From Caldatribacterium sp964426875 (lineage in GTDB: Bacteria > Atribacterota > Atribacteria > Atribacterales > Caldatribacteriaceae), in the NCBI GenBank assembly GCA_964426875.1, contig CAYRSB010000001.1, positions 1 through 64,000 on the forward strand: a stretch of 64,000 nt of DNA, given 5' to 3'. Positions 7,685-16,957 of this stretch are shown here, piece by piece. The notes beneath the pieces were generated by a model. It was not told where the DNA came from. It did no database searches and saw only the letters and a list, made by a program, of their open reading frames with translations. Numbering within the stretch: position 1 is the stretch's first letter; each line of letters opens with the position of its first letter. A program made the translations under genes and the position numbers.

Positions 7685-10600
7685 ATGGTAGTGAGGAGAA
7701 AGATTTTTTGGATAGTTACTTTTTCTTTTCTTTTTGGTTTTCTTGTTCTTTTAGGGATGGGAAGATACCTCCTTAAGGAAGTCCTGAAGAGGATAGAGGA
7801 AGCTTCCTCACTGAGGGTTGAGGTGGAGAATACCACTTTTGTTCCCTTGGGTCTGCGTTTGGAGGGGGTTTCGGTGCAGGGGAGGGGTTTTGCGTTTTCA
7901 TCTCCTTGTATCGTGGCTCGCTTGAGTTTCAGAGCAGGAGTCCATATTGTTGTGGAAGACGCAGAAGTTTCCATAGAAGAGTACGGGTTTTCTTTCCCTC
8001 TCGAGAATCTTCCCCCCTTTTTCTGTGAAGTTCGAAAAGGGCGCTTTGTGGGTACGAACCTTCCATCCTTTAAGGGAACGCTGTCTAAGGTAGAGGACAG
8101 GCTTTTATTTTCCTTCTCGGGAGACGGTTTTATTCTCTCGGGCTCGGCGAAGGAAGAGGAGTTAACTCTTGAGGGAAAGTACCGTTCCCTTCGCCTCCAG
8201 GGCTCCTTCGATCTCTCCACCGGTGCTTTTCGGGGAGAAGTTGGAGATACTTCTCTTCCCTTGGAGATGGACGGGATTGTCTCTCGAAAAGATGACCAAT
8301 GGGTAATTTCTTCTTTTTCTCTGAGACAGAGAGGGCTCTCCATCTTTAGGGGAGAAATTTCTTTTTGTAAGGATTTCTCTTGCTTTTCTGTGAAGGGGAC
8401 AACAGAAGCATTCAAGGAGGAAACGGAGATTGTTCTTCAGGGTGGATACCAACCTCCCTTTGTAGAGGGAATACTTGAAGGGAAAGGTCAATCGTCTCAT
8501 ATCCGAGGCCGCTTCCGTTATAGCTTAGAGGACGGTTCCCTTCTTTTCGATGCAGAACCTGGTTCTTCATGGCAAGGCATGGAATTTTCTGGGCGCCTAA
8601 GAAGAGAGGAAAAAGGAGGACTTTCCCTACATCTTGAAGATCTTTCAGTTTTTTGGGGCGAGAGATTCACTCTTTTCCCTTTGCGGGGTTCTGGTCGGCT
8701 GCGAGGTGACTTGAAAAGGGAAGGAAGGGAGTGGCGTGGAAATCTTATCTTTTCCTCGCCCTCTTGTGTCTTACAGGGGTGGGATCTCAAAAACATTGTC
8801 TTTGAGGCCTCTTTTGCCCAAAAGACGACAAGCTTTCAAGGAAAGGGAGAGTTTTGTGGGGGGTACATGGAAATATCTGGAACCTACAGGGAGGGAGAGA
8901 TCAAGGCCTTAGGGAAGGCAGAAGGGCTCAAGGCGGAAGAAATTTTGGGGAGGGAGAACGTTCCCCTCTCGGGAGCTATTTTTGGGGAAATAAATGTGGA
9001 GGGGAAGAGTGGAGATTTTGTCGTTTCCCTTTCTCTCAAGGATGGTTCCTTATTCTGGCGAGGAGTAAATCTGGGAAGGATTTCTGGCGGGAAAGTTGCT
9101 TTTCGGGAGGGCAAGGTGGAGCTACAGGAACTTTTGATAACCCAGGGAGAAGGCTCTTTTGCGGGCAATCTGGTAAAGGATTCACAGGGATTAAGAGGGG
9201 AGGGCTTTTTCCAGAATTATTCCCTCCGATTGCCTTTAGAGGAAGAGAAAGATCTTCGTTGTACCCTTGAGGGGAAGATGGATTTTCAGTGGAATGAGGG
9301 GCTCTTCGAGGGCAAGCTTAATCTTATTGCTCCTTCTTGGTCTCTGGGAGAAATCAGAGGGTGGGATGGTGCCCTTTTGGGAAGTGTTCGAGGGAAAGAA
9401 GTCAACTTGCAATGCCTTGCCCTTTCTTGGGAAGGAGGAAAACTTGAGACCACAGGGAAAATGATCTTGGGTAGAGAGATACAGCTTGAGGGGGATATGG
9501 AGCATCTACGGCTTCCGGAGAATACTTTCCACTTGAGTGGGGAGATTAAAAGAGCTTATTTCTCTTTGTCTGGTCCTTGGGAAGAAGTACAGTGGGTCCT
9601 CCAAGGAGAGGGCTCCTCCCTTTTTCTCTTGGGAGAACCTCTGGGGGAATATGTCTCTTTAAAGCTTTCGGGAAAACTTTCTCCTTTGAAACTCTTTGGA
9701 GGGCAAGCCTCTTTTTTGGACATCGTAAGCCCTCAAGTCCTCAGGGAAGGAGAAATCATTGTACGAGGCATGAATCTGGCCCTTCTTGGGGGAAGTCTCT
9801 TTAAGAAAGGAAAGAGCGGGGGAAAAATGGACTTCACCCTTTTTCTCGACCCTCAGAAAAAGACTTGGTGCCTTGAGAGTGATAACGTCCTTCTCTCCTT
9901 TCCCCCTTACGGGGAACTGCAGGGAGTGGTTCGGGGGGTGTATGACGGGAAAATCGTTTCTCTCAATGCAATAGGTTTCTGGGAGAAAGGGGGTGTGAGT
10001 TTTCGAGGGAAGGGTTCTTTTGACGTTGCTCGAAAAACCTGGGATCTTCATATTGGAGTAGAAGGTAGTGCCTCCTTTGGGCTTTCAGAGAATCTTGATC
10101 TTTCCCTTCGAGGGAAGGGGGAGTTTCATCTGTGGGGAGATGCGGAGAAGATGTATCAAGAGGGGACCGTGGAGTTGGAGGATGTGCAGGTTTTTTGTGA
10201 TGGCAAGGAGTGTCTTACCTTGCAAAGCGTATCTGGAAGGTTGTCTCAGGATACTTTTACCTTTTCTTCGAGGAAGGGGACTTTCTTGGGAGGGAGGCTT
10301 GAAGTGAAAGGAGAGTTTACCAAGGAACGAATCCTTGTCCGTGGTCATCTTCAAGGAGAAGGATTTCCTTTTGGAGCCTTTGGGGCTTTTCAGGGGCGAT
10401 GGGAGGGAGACCTTGTTCTCGAGGGGAAAAAGGACAATTACGCCCTTTCGGGGACTATCTTGCTCTGTGATGCTTCCCTGGACACTCGTCACCGGAAGGG
10501 TTCTTGGGATTTTTCAACCTCCCTTTCCCAGGTTTTTGGAAACCTTCCCCTTTCGATAAAACTTGATCTTATTCTTTCAGATACTCTCAAGGTAAGGACT

Positions 10601-11233
10601 GATTTTCTCTACCTCGTACTTTCTGGAGGGGTATCTCTTACAGAGGAAAAGCAGGAAATTTTACTTTCAGGAAGGCTTAGGGTGGAAGAGGGGAAATACG
10701 ACCTTATTGCTTGTGATGTGCCTCTTGAGGGATACATAGCCTTTACGGAGTTCGGTGGTTTTGAGCCTCAGCTCTACCTTGAAGGCCGAAGGAGGATACA
10801 GGGCTATGACATTGCTCTTCAGGTCAGGGGTCCCCTCAAGGAGTACTCTCTTTCCTTTTCTTCGGAGCCTTTCCTAACTCAGGAGGAAATTCTTTCTCTT
10901 CTTTTTTTAGGAGATAAGGATGCTTACGCTTCCCTTGAGAAGGTGAACTTTGGACCTGTTCTTCAAAAGATTGCTCATTTTCTTTTGACCAAGGACCTGA
11001 ATCTGGAGATGGTTCCCCTTTTCGATGCTATCACTTTTGAAGGGGGCGATCTTTCAAAGATTACTTTGGAAAAAAGACTTGGTAAGAACGTCTCTTTCGG
11101 GTATACTCAGAACTTGAACGGAGGATCGGCCGTGGAGGTGGAAATCGACTTTAATGAGGAATGGTCCTTTCGACTTAGAAACGATGAAAAGGGCCAGATG
11201 GAGTGGATGCTTGAGTTTTCTACCAAGTTCTGA
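7685..11233 (+). CDS. tamB: TamB/DUF490-family envelope-spanning protein
   Basis: At 1182 residues this is a typical AsmA/TamB-class protein: one N-terminal membrane segment (about 7-26), then a very long repetitive beta-rich body expected to form a hydrophobic groove across the periplasm, then the conserved C-terminal DUF490 region (about 950-1182, including SGRLRVEEGKYDL and the EEILSLLFLG segment). In proteobacteria TamB works with TamA in outer-membrane protein insertion, and AsmA-like proteins carry phospholipids to the outer membrane. No tamA is present; bamA follows directly (20 bp gap), suggesting TamB partners BamA here. ATG at 7685 is one base past the preceding stop. Confidence 0.88.
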   Translation: MVVRRKIFWIVTFSFLFGFLVLLGMGRYLLKEVLKRIEEASSLRVEVENTTFVPLGLRLEGVSVQGRGFAFSSPCIVARLSFRAGVHIVVEDAEVSIEEYGFSFPLENLPPFFCEVRKGRFVGTNLPSFKGTLSKVEDRLLFSFSGDGFILSGSAKEEELTLEGKYRSLRLQGSFDLSTGAFRGEVGDTSLPLEMDGIVSRKDDQWVISSFSLRQRGLSIFRGEISFCKDFSCFSVKGTTEAFKEETEIVLQGGYQPPFVEGILEGKGQSSHIRGRFRYSLEDGSLLFDAEPGSSWQGMEFSGRLRREEKGGLSLHLEDLSVFWGERFTLFPLRGSGRLRGDLKREGREWRGNLIFSSPSCVLQGWDLKNIVFEASFAQKTTSFQGKGEFCGGYMEISGTYREGEIKALGKAEGLKAEEILGRENVPLSGAIFGEINVEGKSGDFVVSLSLKDGSLFWRGVNLGRISGGKVAFREGKVELQELLITQGEGSFAGNLVKDSQGLRGEGFFQNYSLRLPLEEEKDLRCTLEGKMDFQWNEGLFEGKLNLIAPSWSLGEIRGWDGALLGSVRGKEVNLQCLALSWEGGKLETTGKMILGREIQLEGDMEHLRLPENTFHLSGEIKRAYFSLSGPWEEVQWVLQGEGSSLFLLGEPLGEYVSLKLSGKLSPLKLFGGQASFLDIVSPQVLREGEIIVRGMNLALLGGSLFKKGKSGGKMDFTLFLDPQKKTWCLESDNVLLSFPPYGELQGVVRGVYDGKIVSLNAIGFWEKGGVSFRGKGSFDVARKTWDLHIGVEGSASFGLSENLDLSLRGKGEFHLWGDAEKMYQEGTVELEDVQVFCDGKECLTLQSVSGRLSQDTFTFSSRKGTFLGGRLEVKGEFTKERILVRGHLQGEGFPFGAFGAFQGRWEGDLVLEGKKDNYALSGTILLCDASLDTRHRKGSWDFSTSLSQVFGNLPLSIKLDLILSDTLKVRTDFLYLVLSGGVSLTEEKQEILLSGRLRVEEGKYDLIACDVPLEGYIAFTEFGGFEPQLYLEGRRRIQGYDIALQVRGPLKEYSLSFSSEPFLTQEEILSLLFLGDKDAYASLEKVNFGPVLQKIAHFLLTKDLNLEMVPLFDAITFEGGDLSKITLEKRLGKNVSFGYTQNLNGGSAVEVEIDFNEEWSFRLRNDEKGQMEWMLEFSTKF

Positions 11234-11252
11234 AATGGGAGGAGGAGAGAAG

Positions 11253-12932
11253 TTGTCTTTGCGTCGATTCCAGAGGCTCCCCTTTGTTGTTGTAATCATA
11301 GGAGTTGTGTTTTACAGTGTTTGGAGTTTCGGGCAACAAGTTTCCTTGCCTGTCGTGGCGATACGAGTGGAAGGGAACAAAAACGTCAACACGAACCTCA
11401 TTCTTTCAGCTATATCCTTAGGGCTCAAGGAACCCTTGGATCTTGAAAAGGTCAAGCAGGATGTAAAGAGCATTTATGATCTTGGGTACTTTTCTAAGGT
11501 TTGGGTGGAGACTAAGCAGTATCCTGACGGGGTAGAGGTCATTTACAAGGTGGAAGAACTGCCTGTCATCCAGGGGATTGATATCCGGGGTAACACCGTC
11601 TTGGCTACCGAGGAAATTCGCCAGGCCATGATTGTGGCCCCTGGACAGGTCATGAACTGGCAAATTTTCCAGCGGGACCTTGAGCGTATCAAGGCTCTCT
11701 ATAGTAATCGAGGTTTCCTTATGACCGCGGCGGAGAATATACAGTTTGACGAAGATGGAGTGCTTCATTTTATCATTCGGGAAGGCGTGGTGGAACGGAT
11801 AGAGTTTGACGGTCTTCAGAAGACCAAGGAATATGTTCTCCGGCGAGAATTGAAATTCACACCACCAGCTGTCTTTGACTTTTCTAAGATCAAAGAAAGC
11901 ATGAGAGCGATGTACAACCTTGGCTTTTTTGAAGACATCTCCATGAAGCTGGAGCCAGGAAGCGACCGGGATCACGTTGTAGTGCGAGTAAAGCTTGTGG
12001 AAAAAGCCACCGGTATGGCGGGTATCGGAGTAGGTTATAACAGTGAGAAGGGGTGGCTTGGGTTTGTCCGATATCAAGAGTCAAACTTCGGTGGGAATGC
12101 TCAAAAAATTGAACTCCGGTACGAGTTTGGCGCTCGAACACTTTATCGCATCTCTTTTGAGGAACCCTGGCTTTTTGGAGAGCCTGTATTCTTTGGAGTG
12201 GCACTCTACGACAGGATAGAGAGAAAGAAGAACTGGGTAGATCGTGAGGTTGTGGGAGAGTATGAGGAGGAGCGCCTTGGAGGTCAAGTGGCCTTGGGGG
12301 GGCGCATTGGGGGCGATTGGCAGTGGCGGGTACAGTATAAGTCGGAGGATGTAACCATCAATCCCCTTGAGGGGATACCTCCTGAAGGAGACGGCAAGAT
12401 AACCTCTTTGACTCCGACCATAATTTACGATACTCGTGACGATGTTCTCAATCCTCACGAGGGTTGGTACTGTACGCTTCAGGCAGAGCTCGCGGGAGGA
12501 TTCTTAGGGGGTGATTACGAGTATACAAAGTACATCCTCGATGTGCGAAACTACATCAATACTGGTGATGATGAAGTTTTGGCTCTTCGGATTGTGGGAG
12601 GTTTTGCCGACCGGGAGCTTCCCAGCTTTGAAAAATTCTCGGTGGGTGGAGCGAGTACTCTTCGGGGGTATGACCTTTTTGAGTTTCAAGGTGACAAAAT
12701 GCTTGTGGCCAATCTCGAATACCGTTTTGAGGTGTCTAAGAATACCCAATTGGTGGTTTTTGGAGATACAGGGTATGCCTGGCCGCTTGACCAGCCCATG
12801 GATCTTGGAGATCTTAAGTTTGGTTATGGTGTGGGAATTCGTTTTGATACTCCTATTGGGCCGATTCGGTTGGATTACGGCATTGGAGAAGTGGGAAGTC
12901 AGACCTATGTAAGTATTGGGCAAACATTCTGA
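11253..12932 (+). CDS. bamA: Outer-membrane protein assembly factor BamA, three POTRA domains
   Basis: Inserts beta-barrel proteins into the outer membrane. After a signal peptide ending near WSFGQQ there are three POTRA repeats (about 30-105, 106-180, 181-255; each ends in a 'Y..GFF/GYF/RGF' turn), then an Omp85 barrel with the conserved LRGY motif (GGASTLRGYDLF) and a terminal aromatic residue (IGQTF), the usual beta-signal. Proteobacterial BamA has five POTRA domains, so this is a short form of 559 residues. The start chosen is TTG at 11253, preceded by GGGAGGAGGAG at 11238-11248; an ATG at 11235 lacks any ribosome site. The gene follows tamB and precedes the Skp-like chaperone, the common bam/skp/lpx order. 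Confidence 0.93.
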   Translation: MSLRRFQRLPFVVVIIGVVFYSVWSFGQQVSLPVVAIRVEGNKNVNTNLILSAISLGLKEPLDLEKVKQDVKSIYDLGYFSKVWVETKQYPDGVEVIYKVEELPVIQGIDIRGNTVLATEEIRQAMIVAPGQVMNWQIFQRDLERIKALYSNRGFLMTAAENIQFDEDGVLHFIIREGVVERIEFDGLQKTKEYVLRRELKFTPPAVFDFSKIKESMRAMYNLGFFEDISMKLEPGSDRDHVVVRVKLVEKATGMAGIGVGYNSEKGWLGFVRYQESNFGGNAQKIELRYEFGARTLYRISFEEPWLFGEPVFFGVALYDRIERKKNWVDREVVGEYEEERLGGQVALGGRIGGDWQWRVQYKSEDVTINPLEGIPPEGDGKITSLTPTIIYDTRDDVLNPHEGWYCTLQAELAGGFLGGDYEYTKYILDVRNYINTGDDEVLALRIVGGFADRELPSFEKFSVGGASTLRGYDLFEFQGDKMLVANLEYRFEVSKNTQLVVFGDTGYAWPLDQPMDLGDLKFGYGVGIRFDTPIGPIRLDYGIGEVGSQTYVSIGQTF

Positions 12933-12951
12933 GGAAAGGCAGGAGAAACGC

Positions 12952-13518
12952 ATGAAGAGGACATTTTTCGTCATCACTGTGGTCCTTGTGGTTGTCCTTT
13001 TGGGGGGTGCACTTTTTGCTCAAACGCAGACCAAGAAGACTTCCCAAGGGCAGGCAAGCAGTCAACCTGCACTTTCATCTTCAAATATTGGGATTGTGGA
13101 CATCAACAAAGTTTTTGATGCTCACCCCAATACGGCGAAGATTGCCGAGGTAGAGAAGCAAATTGCTGATGAATTCCAGAAAAGGCAACAAGAACTCAAT
13201 GAAAAGGGGAAAGGTAAGACCAGAGAAGAAGTCCAAAAACTCGAAGAAGAAATGAACGCGGCTTGGGCACCAGTGCGGGACGAGATGTTGAAAAAGCGTC
13301 AAGCCCTTGTCGAAGAGCGATACAGCGACGTTATTGCTGCTGTTCGTAAGGTGGCCGACTCTATGAAGCTCTCTCTTGTGATTCGTAGCGGGATTCGCAT
13401 TCCAGTAAGTCAAAGAGAAGTGCTTGAAATGCCTCTCGTGCTCTATGGTGGGGTGGACATAACCGACCAGGTAATCAAAGAGCTTGAAAATATCGTTGCA
13501 GCGAGGGAGAAGAAGTGA
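12952..13518 (+). CDS. skp: OmpH/Skp-family periplasmic chaperone
   Basis: A 188-residue protein with a signal peptide (MKRT followed by a hydrophobic core, cleavage near ALFA). The mature part opens with the family hallmark NIGIVDINKVF and goes on as a long charged coiled coil (about 55-130) rich in Glu, Lys and Gln, then a small beta segment. Skp forms trimers that hold unfolded outer-membrane proteins in the periplasm before BamA. The ATG at 12952 has GGCAGGAG upstream. It lies 19 bp after bamA and 6 bp before lpxD, the classic neighbourhood. Confidence 0.9.
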   Translation: MKRTFFVITVVLVVVLLGGALFAQTQTKKTSQGQASSQPALSSSNIGIVDINKVFDAHPNTAKIAEVEKQIADEFQKRQQELNEKGKGKTREEVQKLEEEMNAAWAPVRDEMLKKRQALVEERYSDVIAAVRKVADSMKLSLVIRSGIRIPVSQREVLEMPLVLYGGVDITDQVIKELENIVAAREKK

Positions 13519-13524
13519 GATTCC

Positions 13525-14547
13525 TTGCGGCTTGGTGACCTTGCGAGTGTTCTTGGGGGTTTTCTTCATGGAGACCCCGACTTTGTAATACGGAGTATTT
13601 CTGATCCCCGGGAGGCGGAAGAAGAAGATGTGGTGTTTCTCTTTGATCTCCGTCTCCTTTATGAGGTTCTTTCTTCCCGGGCCAGAGCGGTCGTAGTGGG
13701 AAGAGGGCAAGCGGAGCGTCTTTTGGACAAGTACAGTGTGGAGGTGGATAATCCCCGCTTAGCCTTTGCCCGTTTGCTTCCTCATTTTTTCCCCTCTTTT
13801 CGTCCCCCTCTGGGTGTTCATTCTTTGGCTTTCGTCCACCCCCGGGCTCTTCTGGGAGAAGGGGTTACGGTGGGTCCCTTTTCGGTTATAGAGGAGGGAG
13901 CAGAGGTTGGTGATCGAACCTGCGTTTTCCCTCAAGTCTATGTGGGCAGAGGTACTAAGATAGGGAGAGAGTGCATTCTCTATCCTCAGGTAGTGGTGCG
14001 GGAAAATTGCGTGATTGGGGATAGAGTCATCCTTCACAGTGGTGTTGTGATAGGGGCGGACGGTTTTGGGTATGAGTGGGACGGTGAAAGATACGAAAAG
14101 ATACCCCATGTGGGTAGGGTTGTTATTGAGGATGACGTGGAGATTGGAGCGAATACCACAATCGATCGGGCTACCTTGGGGGTCACCCGTGTGGGGCGGG
14201 GGACGAAAATAGACAATCTTGTCACGGTGGCCCATAACGTTCACATTGGCAATCACGTCGTCATTGTTGCTCAGTGTGGTATTGCTGGGAGCAGCGAAGT
14301 CGGAGATGGGGTGGTTATGGGAGGTCAGGCAGGCATTGCTGACCACTGTCGGGTGGGTAGAGGAGCCCGCATCGCTGCCCGGGCAGGGGTGACAACCGAG
14401 GTGAAGGTGGGAGAAATGGTTTCAGGATTTCCGGCTCAGGAACACCATCGGGAGTTGAAAGAGCGAGCCCTCCTGCGGAAATTACCAGAAATGTGGCAGA
14501 AACTTAGAGACCTTGAAGCTCGTGTCACAAAGCTCTTTGGAGAATGA
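13525..14547 (+). CDS. lpxD: UDP-3-O-acylglucosamine N-acyltransferase
   Basis: Third step of lipid A synthesis: adds the second acyl chain, from acyl-ACP, to the glucosamine nitrogen. The 340 residues divide into an N-terminal uridine-binding domain (about 1-95), a left-handed beta-helix of hexapeptide repeats (about 100-305) and a C-terminal helix. His237 in VTVAHNVHIG aligns with the catalytic His239 of E. coli. The start is TTG at 13525; GAGGGAGAAG lies 12-20 bp before it. The stop overlaps the lpxC start (ATGA). Confidence 0.93.
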   Translation: MRLGDLASVLGGFLHGDPDFVIRSISDPREAEEEDVVFLFDLRLLYEVLSSRARAVVVGRGQAERLLDKYSVEVDNPRLAFARLLPHFFPSFRPPLGVHSLAFVHPRALLGEGVTVGPFSVIEEGAEVGDRTCVFPQVYVGRGTKIGRECILYPQVVVRENCVIGDRVILHSGVVIGADGFGYEWDGERYEKIPHVGRVVIEDDVEIGANTTIDRATLGVTRVGRGTKIDNLVTVAHNVHIGNHVVIVAQCGIAGSSEVGDGVVMGGQAGIADHCRVGRGARIAARAGVTTEVKVGEMVSGFPAQEHHRELKERALLRKLPEMWQKLRDLEARVTKLFGE

Positions 14548-15383
14548 AGGGATTTACTTGGCAGAGAACAATCCGTCAACCTGTAGTGGTTGAAGGAAGG
14601 GGACTGCACGGTGGAAAAGAGAGTCGGGTGGTGCTTTGCCCTGCAGAGGTGGATCGAGGAATCGTTTTTCGGCTCAACTGGCAGGGAAAGGAAGCAGTCA
14701 TTCCGGCTCGGGTTTCTCATGCCGTGCTGGGTTGTCGCTCCAGTGTCCTTCAGAATGACGAGATTACCCTCTCAACGGTGGAGCATTTCTTGGGAGCGTG
14801 CTGGGGCGTTGGGGTGGATAACCTTGAGGTGGTTGTGGAGGGGGAAGAACTTCCTGGGGGAGATGGTAGTGCTCTCCACTGGTGGGATGCTTTCTTGAAA
14901 GCCGGAGTACAAGAACAGGACGCCCTTCGAAAGGTCTTTGTCCTTCGGCGTCTTTTCCACGTGGAGAATGGGGTGGGACATCTTTTTGCATTCCCGGCGA
15001 AGACCCTTATTCTCACCTACGTTTTGGACTGTACTGAAAGGGGGGAGTTCCTTCAAAGTTTCACCTTTAGAGAGGAAGATTCCTTTGAGGCTGTTTGTAG
15101 TGCCCGAACGTTTGCTTTCGCTTGGGAGAGGGATGACATTGAAAGGCGAAGCCTGGGGATGGGAGTGAGAGAGGCGGCAGTACTCTTTGAACCCTCTGGA
15201 GTAGGAAATCGCTCCCTCCGTTTACCTTACGAAGCCTGTGCTCATAAGGTTCTCGATCTTCTTGGAGATTTGATGCTTCTTGGGGTGCGAATACAGGGAG
15301 GCTTTCTTGGACTTCGTTCTGGACATGCTTTGAATCAAAAAATGGTACGGTTGCTTTGGGAGGAAGTCGTCAATGCTTGTTGA
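14544..15383 (+). CDS. lpxC: UDP-3-O-acyl-GlcNAc deacetylase
   Basis: Zinc-dependent deacetylase, the committed step of lipid A synthesis. All key residues are visible: zinc ligands His81 (STVEHF), His234 and Asp238 (HKVLD), and catalytic His261 (RSGHALN). At 279 residues it is somewhat shorter than the roughly 305 of E. coli. There is no fabZ fusion; fabZ is a separate gene at 34997. The ATG overlaps the lpxD stop, so translational coupling is likely. A small-molecule LpxC inhibitor would be expected to act on it, from family knowledge. Confidence 0.95.
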   Translation: MKGFTWQRTIRQPVVVEGRGLHGGKESRVVLCPAEVDRGIVFRLNWQGKEAVIPARVSHAVLGCRSSVLQNDEITLSTVEHFLGACWGVGVDNLEVVVEGEELPGGDGSALHWWDAFLKAGVQEQDALRKVFVLRRLFHVENGVGHLFAFPAKTLILTYVLDCTERGEFLQSFTFREEDSFEAVCSARTFAFAWERDDIERRSLGMGVREAAVLFEPSGVGNRSLRLPYEACAHKVLDLLGDLMLLGVRIQGGFLGLRSGHALNQKMVRLLWEEVVNAC

Positions 15384-16194
15384 CCCGACTGCGAGAGTGG
15401 ATACCCGAGCGCAACTTGGGGAGGACGTCGAGGTAGGACCATACGCCATAATTGGTGAACATGTGAAGATAGGTGAGGGAACGAAGATTGGAGCTTTTGT
15501 AGTGCTTGAAGGCCGGTTGGAAATTGGGCCATCTTGTTTCATTGGCCACCATTCGGTCATTGGTGCACCACCTCAGGATTTGGCCTTTCGGGGGGAGGCA
15601 AGCAAAGTCGTCGTAGGTGAGGGGACCGTTATTCGAGAGTTTGTGACGATTCATCGAGCTACGGGAGAGGGGAAGGTGACCCACATAGGAAAGGCTTGCT
15701 TCATCATGGCCTATTGCCATATTGCCCACAACTGTTTTGTAGGAGATGGAGTGACCATGGCTAACGGAGCAAGTTTGGCGGGATACGTGAAGGTGGAAGA
15801 CTGGGCAGTTCTGAGTGGTTTTGTCGGGGTACACCAGTTCGTACGCATCGGAAGACTGGCCATGATCGGAGGACTCTCTAAGGTCGTTATGGATATTCCC
15901 CCTTATACTCTTGCTGATGGTCATCCTGCCCGTGTTTTTGGACTGAACAGGGTGGGAATGCGCCGCAGGGGGATTTCCCCTCAAAAACAAGGAGAAATCG
16001 CTCGGGTGTATCGTTTTCTTTTTCGGGGAGGCTTACCACTCCGGCAAGCCATGGAGGAGATTCACGGTCATGGTTTTGATCCGGAGGTGGTTGAAGAGAT
16101 TCTCACCTTTTTGCGTGAGACCAAAAGGGGTATCACCCGGTGGGTATGGGAAGAAAAAGCTTATGGCCTTGAAGATGCTTCTTCTCTGTGGTGA
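15373..16194 (+). CDS. lpxA: UDP-N-acetylglucosamine O-acyltransferase
   Basis: First step of lipid A synthesis: adds a 3-hydroxyacyl chain to UDP-GlcNAc. The 273 residues form an N-terminal left-handed beta-helix with hexapeptide repeats and a helical C-terminal domain. The catalytic base is His119 in CHIAHNCFVG, equivalent to His125 of E. coli. The ATG at 15373 lies 11 bp inside lpxC. Gene order D-C-A differs from the proteobacterial D-fabZ-A-B. Confidence 0.94.
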   Translation: MLVDPTARVDTRAQLGEDVEVGPYAIIGEHVKIGEGTKIGAFVVLEGRLEIGPSCFIGHHSVIGAPPQDLAFRGEASKVVVGEGTVIREFVTIHRATGEGKVTHIGKACFIMAYCHIAHNCFVGDGVTMANGASLAGYVKVEDWAVLSGFVGVHQFVRIGRLAMIGGLSKVVMDIPPYTLADGHPARVFGLNRVGMRRRGISPQKQGEIARVYRFLFRGGLPLRQAMEEIHGHGFDPEVVEEILTFLRETKRGITRWVWEEKAYGLEDASSLW

Positions 16195-16957
16195 AGGGAT
16201 TCTTCCCGTCCTCACGAAAGGTAAAGCCCAGGAATCCTTGGAAGTGGTTACTGTCACTTGCAGTCTTTTTAAAGTTCATCCTTCTCTTAAACCCGACTAT
16301 CTTTTGGATAGCTTCTCTCTTCGTTTCCTCTGGGACATCGTGAAGAAGGAAAATCCCTCATCGATTTGTTTCGTCGGGAAAATTCCTAAATCTTTCCTTT
16401 TCCACAGGGAAGCAATGGACCTTCTGACTTGGAATTTTCTTTCTTCTTTTGAGAGACTTGCTGACCGGGAAGTCTTGAAGGGCTTTTTTGATCTCTTCAC
16501 CAAGGAAGGGATTGAGGTTGTCTCCCCCCTTGTTTTCCTCAAGGAGTGGGTGACTGAGGAAGGGTTACTCTTCGGAAGCCCCCCGACAAGTGGAGAGTGG
16601 CGTGATATTCTCTACGGTCAACAAATCGCGCGTTTCCTGGCCGACAAGGAGATTGGGCAGACAATAGTCATAGCCCGGGGAACGGTAGTGGCTCTCGAGG
16701 GAGCAGAAGGAACGGATGAGGCCATTCGCCGAGGACTTTCCCTCTCCCGAGGGGGAGTAGTGGTGAAAGTTGCCCGCAGTAACCAGGATTTCTTCATTGA
16801 TATTCCCACCGCAGGGGCACAGACAGTCCGGATTGTTGGGGAGGGGGGAGGCAGGGTACTCGCTTTGGAGAGCAGGAAAACCCTCCTCCTTGACCGGGGG
16901 GAGGTAGCAAGGCTTTCAGAATTCTATGGGATTACCGTTTTAGGAATTCCTCCGTGA
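16163..16957 (+). CDS. lpxI: UDP-2,3-diacylglucosamine pyrophosphatase LpxI
   Basis: Hydrolyses UDP-2,3-diacylglucosamine to lipid X and UMP, replacing LpxH. The C-terminal half carries the LpxI (DUF1009) pattern: VVALEGAEGTDEAIRRG, then VVKVARSNQD, IPTAGAQTV, and ESRKTLLLDRGEV, ending with GITVLGI. The N-terminal half is more divergent but starts with the expected LLLCGEGILPV nucleotide-domain strand. Start is taken as ATG 16163; ATG 16175 is also possible, and the frame stays open further upstream inside lpxA. About 264 residues, close to the usual 270-280. The end overlaps the GTG of lpxB. Confidence 0.88.
   Translation: MALKMLLLCGEGILPVLTKGKAQESLEVVTVTCSLFKVHPSLKPDYLLDSFSLRFLWDIVKKENPSSICFVGKIPKSFLFHREAMDLLTWNFLSSFERLADREVLKGFFDLFTKEGIEVVSPLVFLKEWVTEEGLLFGSPPTSGEWRDILYGQQIARFLADKEIGQTIVIARGTVVALEGAEGTDEAIRRGLSLSRGGVVVKVARSNQDFFIDIPTAGAQTVRIVGEGGGRVLALESRKTLLLDRGEVARLSEFYGITVLGIPP

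Noticed and set aside
7009..8415. Long minus-strand open frame of 468 codons opposite tamB and the S55 gene
   Set aside because: Ser/Lys/Pro-rich, no domain, no ribosome site, spans two well-supported genes on the other strand; long antisense frames arise here from codon bias.
11154..11252. Longer BamA starting inside tamB
   Set aside because: Open frame but no ribosome site at 11154 or 11235; the signal peptide fits the TTG at 11253.
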